Both the position numbers and the translations under genes were made by a program. DNA of 5,672 bases from NCBI GenBank assembly GCA_002315495.1, contig DCGJ01000003.1, positions 1-5,672 of the forward strand, read 5' to 3'. Below are positions 4,784 through 5,672 of this stretch, in pieces. How positions within the stretch are numbered: the first letter of the stretch is position 1; each line of letters starts with the position of its first letter. The notes under the pieces are model-generated. The model made no database searches. It was given only the letters and a program-made list of their open reading frames with translations, and was not told the DNA's origin. This DNA comes from Lachnoclostridium sp. UBA1781 (lineage in GTDB: Bacteria; Bacillota; Clostridia; Lachnospirales; Lachnospiraceae).

Positions 4784-5672
4784 TTATAACAATTCGTATG
4801 TATCCTTCAGTTCCGCAAACGGACCCGGAACGAACTTCAGTCCTCTCTTTGCACCGAAGTAATCTTCGTTAAAGGTAATGGATGTTCCATCCGGATTCTC
4901 AAACCGCTGCTCCGGCTCGAAAGCCTTGCCCAGGGTGTCACTGTCGATACAGTGTACGCGGAAGCCCTTCAACACCTCCGGAAGGTTCGTGTGAAGTACG
5001 TATTTGCCGTTCTCCTCCGAAACCGAGATTTCCAGTTTTTCTTTCGCTATAAAATTATCATTCTCCTTGGCAAATGCCTTGGCTCCGTTAAAGTACGCAT
5101 TTCCATGAATCCAAACCGGCAAATGACCGAAATGACCAAATGCAAGCTTCCCCATATCCGGGCGACGCTTACCGATATCAAAGAGCTCAATCCAGTCCTC
5201 ATAAACCGGGTAGGAATCCCATACATGTGTGCCCACCTCGAAGTTATTCGGTTCACGGTTCATATCCCACCCCTCAAGATAATCCTCGGCAATCGGGAAT
5301 CTCTGAAGGAAGATATTGTTGTAGAAACGGTCGTCACCGTGAAGGATGGTCATAAAGCCCAGCACTTCGGTGCGATGCGCGATGTGATAAGGAGTGTAAC
5401 GCGGTTCACGCTGTCCGTTAATCACGCTGTCTACACCGGAACCGACCATGGAGAAGGACCCGCTGACCAGATTATGAACCATTGCCACACCTTCGGTAGG
5501 AATACGAAGGGAACATGCAGACAACAGAACGTTATTATCAATCAGAGTCGGACCATGTCCTACCTCTACAAAGATATCCTGGTTAAAGTTATCCGGACGA
5601 ACCTTCTGATATGCCGGTGGCATATTGTCGTGTAACAGGTTCTGGGTCATTCTGGTGCCCTGCGCCTGCCAG
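4784..5672 (-). CDS. Right-handed parallel beta-helix protein, C-terminal part (partial)
   Basis: The frame is open to the right edge, so the N-terminus is missing; about 295 residues are visible. The first in-frame ATG (5650) is probably internal. The residues before it (WQAQGTR) fit a pattern I recall in this family, W-x-x-QGTR followed by a strand, and the 5' context is coding. Runs such as DIFVEVGHGPTLIDNNVLLS and DDRFYNNIFL are typical rungs of right-handed beta-helix, pectate-lyase-like enzymes often found in polysaccharide or glycoside breakdown. An HRTEV segment and Asn ladders (DNN, YNN) support this. The last ~80 residues look like a small C-terminal beta domain, including a TLGKAFEPEQ segment. 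No catalytic residue or substrate can be assigned from this part. It ends at its own terminator and appears functionally unrelated to the copper operon. Confidence 0.7.
   Translation of the reverse strand, partial: WQAQGTRMTQNLLHDNMPPAYQKVRPDNFNQDIFVEVGHGPTLIDNNVLLSACSLRIPTEGVAMVHNLVSGSFSMVGSGVDSVINGQREPRYTPYHIAHRTEVLGFMTILHGDDRFYNNIFLQRFPIAEDYLEGWDMNREPNNFEVGTHVWDSYPVYEDWIELFDIGKRRPDMGKLAFGHFGHLPVWIHGNAYFNGAKAFAKENDNFIAKEKLEISVSEENGKYVLHTNLPEVLKGFRVHCIDSDTLGKAFEPEQRFENPDGTSITFNEDYFGAKRGLKFVPGPFAELKDTYELL

Noticed and set aside
4952..5635. 227-codon plus-strand reading frame
   Set aside because: It is wholly antisense to the beta-helix protein, whose sequence shows clear family-like rungs; the opposite frame looks like a codon-usage shadow.
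5648..5650. ATG as the true start of the beta-helix protein
   Set aside because: The frame stays open to the window edge and the preceding residues (WQAQGTR) look like family sequence, so the gene most likely starts outside.

Overview
The window looks like chromosomal DNA of a Gram-positive gut-type Clostridia, most likely a Lachnospiraceae member. The reasons are the strong AAGGAG Shine-Dalgarno sites, TTGnnn/TATAAT promoters, moderate GC in genes against AT-rich spacers, and the resemblance of the LysR regulator and the CsoR/CopA pair to proteins of that family. This assignment is inference from sequence style and remembered families, not from a search. Every gene I accept lies on the minus strand, so the genes read from right to left.

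Right edge (4784-5672): the C-terminal ~295 residues of a right-handed parallel beta-helix protein of carbohydrate-active type. It ends at a strong intrinsic terminator (4739-4773). Ten bases beyond that terminator begins a near-ideal vegetative promoter (4701-4729). Its 17-bp -35/-10 spacer is filled by a perfect CsoR-type inverted repeat (4704-4724).

Centre (684-4671): a three-gene copper operon, csoR - copA - LysR regulator. CsoR is the Cu(I)-sensing repressor and presumably acts on the operator just upstream of its own gene. CopA is an 896-residue P1B-1 Cu(I) export ATPase with one metal-binding HMA domain at the N-terminus and a second, CopZ-like HMA domain fused at the C-terminus. A strong Shine-Dalgarno and ATG lie in frame directly before that C-terminal domain. 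The same gene could therefore also yield a free 69-residue copper chaperone. The LysR gene follows 9 bp after copA, with its Shine-Dalgarno overlapping the copA stop codon. The operon ends at a good intrinsic terminator (547-585).

Left part (1-546): no convincing gene. It holds degenerate GGCGGAA-type repeats spaced 92-95 bp apart, a long imperfect hairpin (363-401), a weak possible plus-strand terminator (179-218), and a good promoter (8-36) firing leftward out of the window toward an unseen gene.

In the proposed circuit, rising Cu(I) releases CsoR from the promoter and CopA expels the metal. The C-terminal HMA domain, fused or free, passes copper to the pump. The LysR protein is a co-expressed passenger or a second regulator with an unknown effector.
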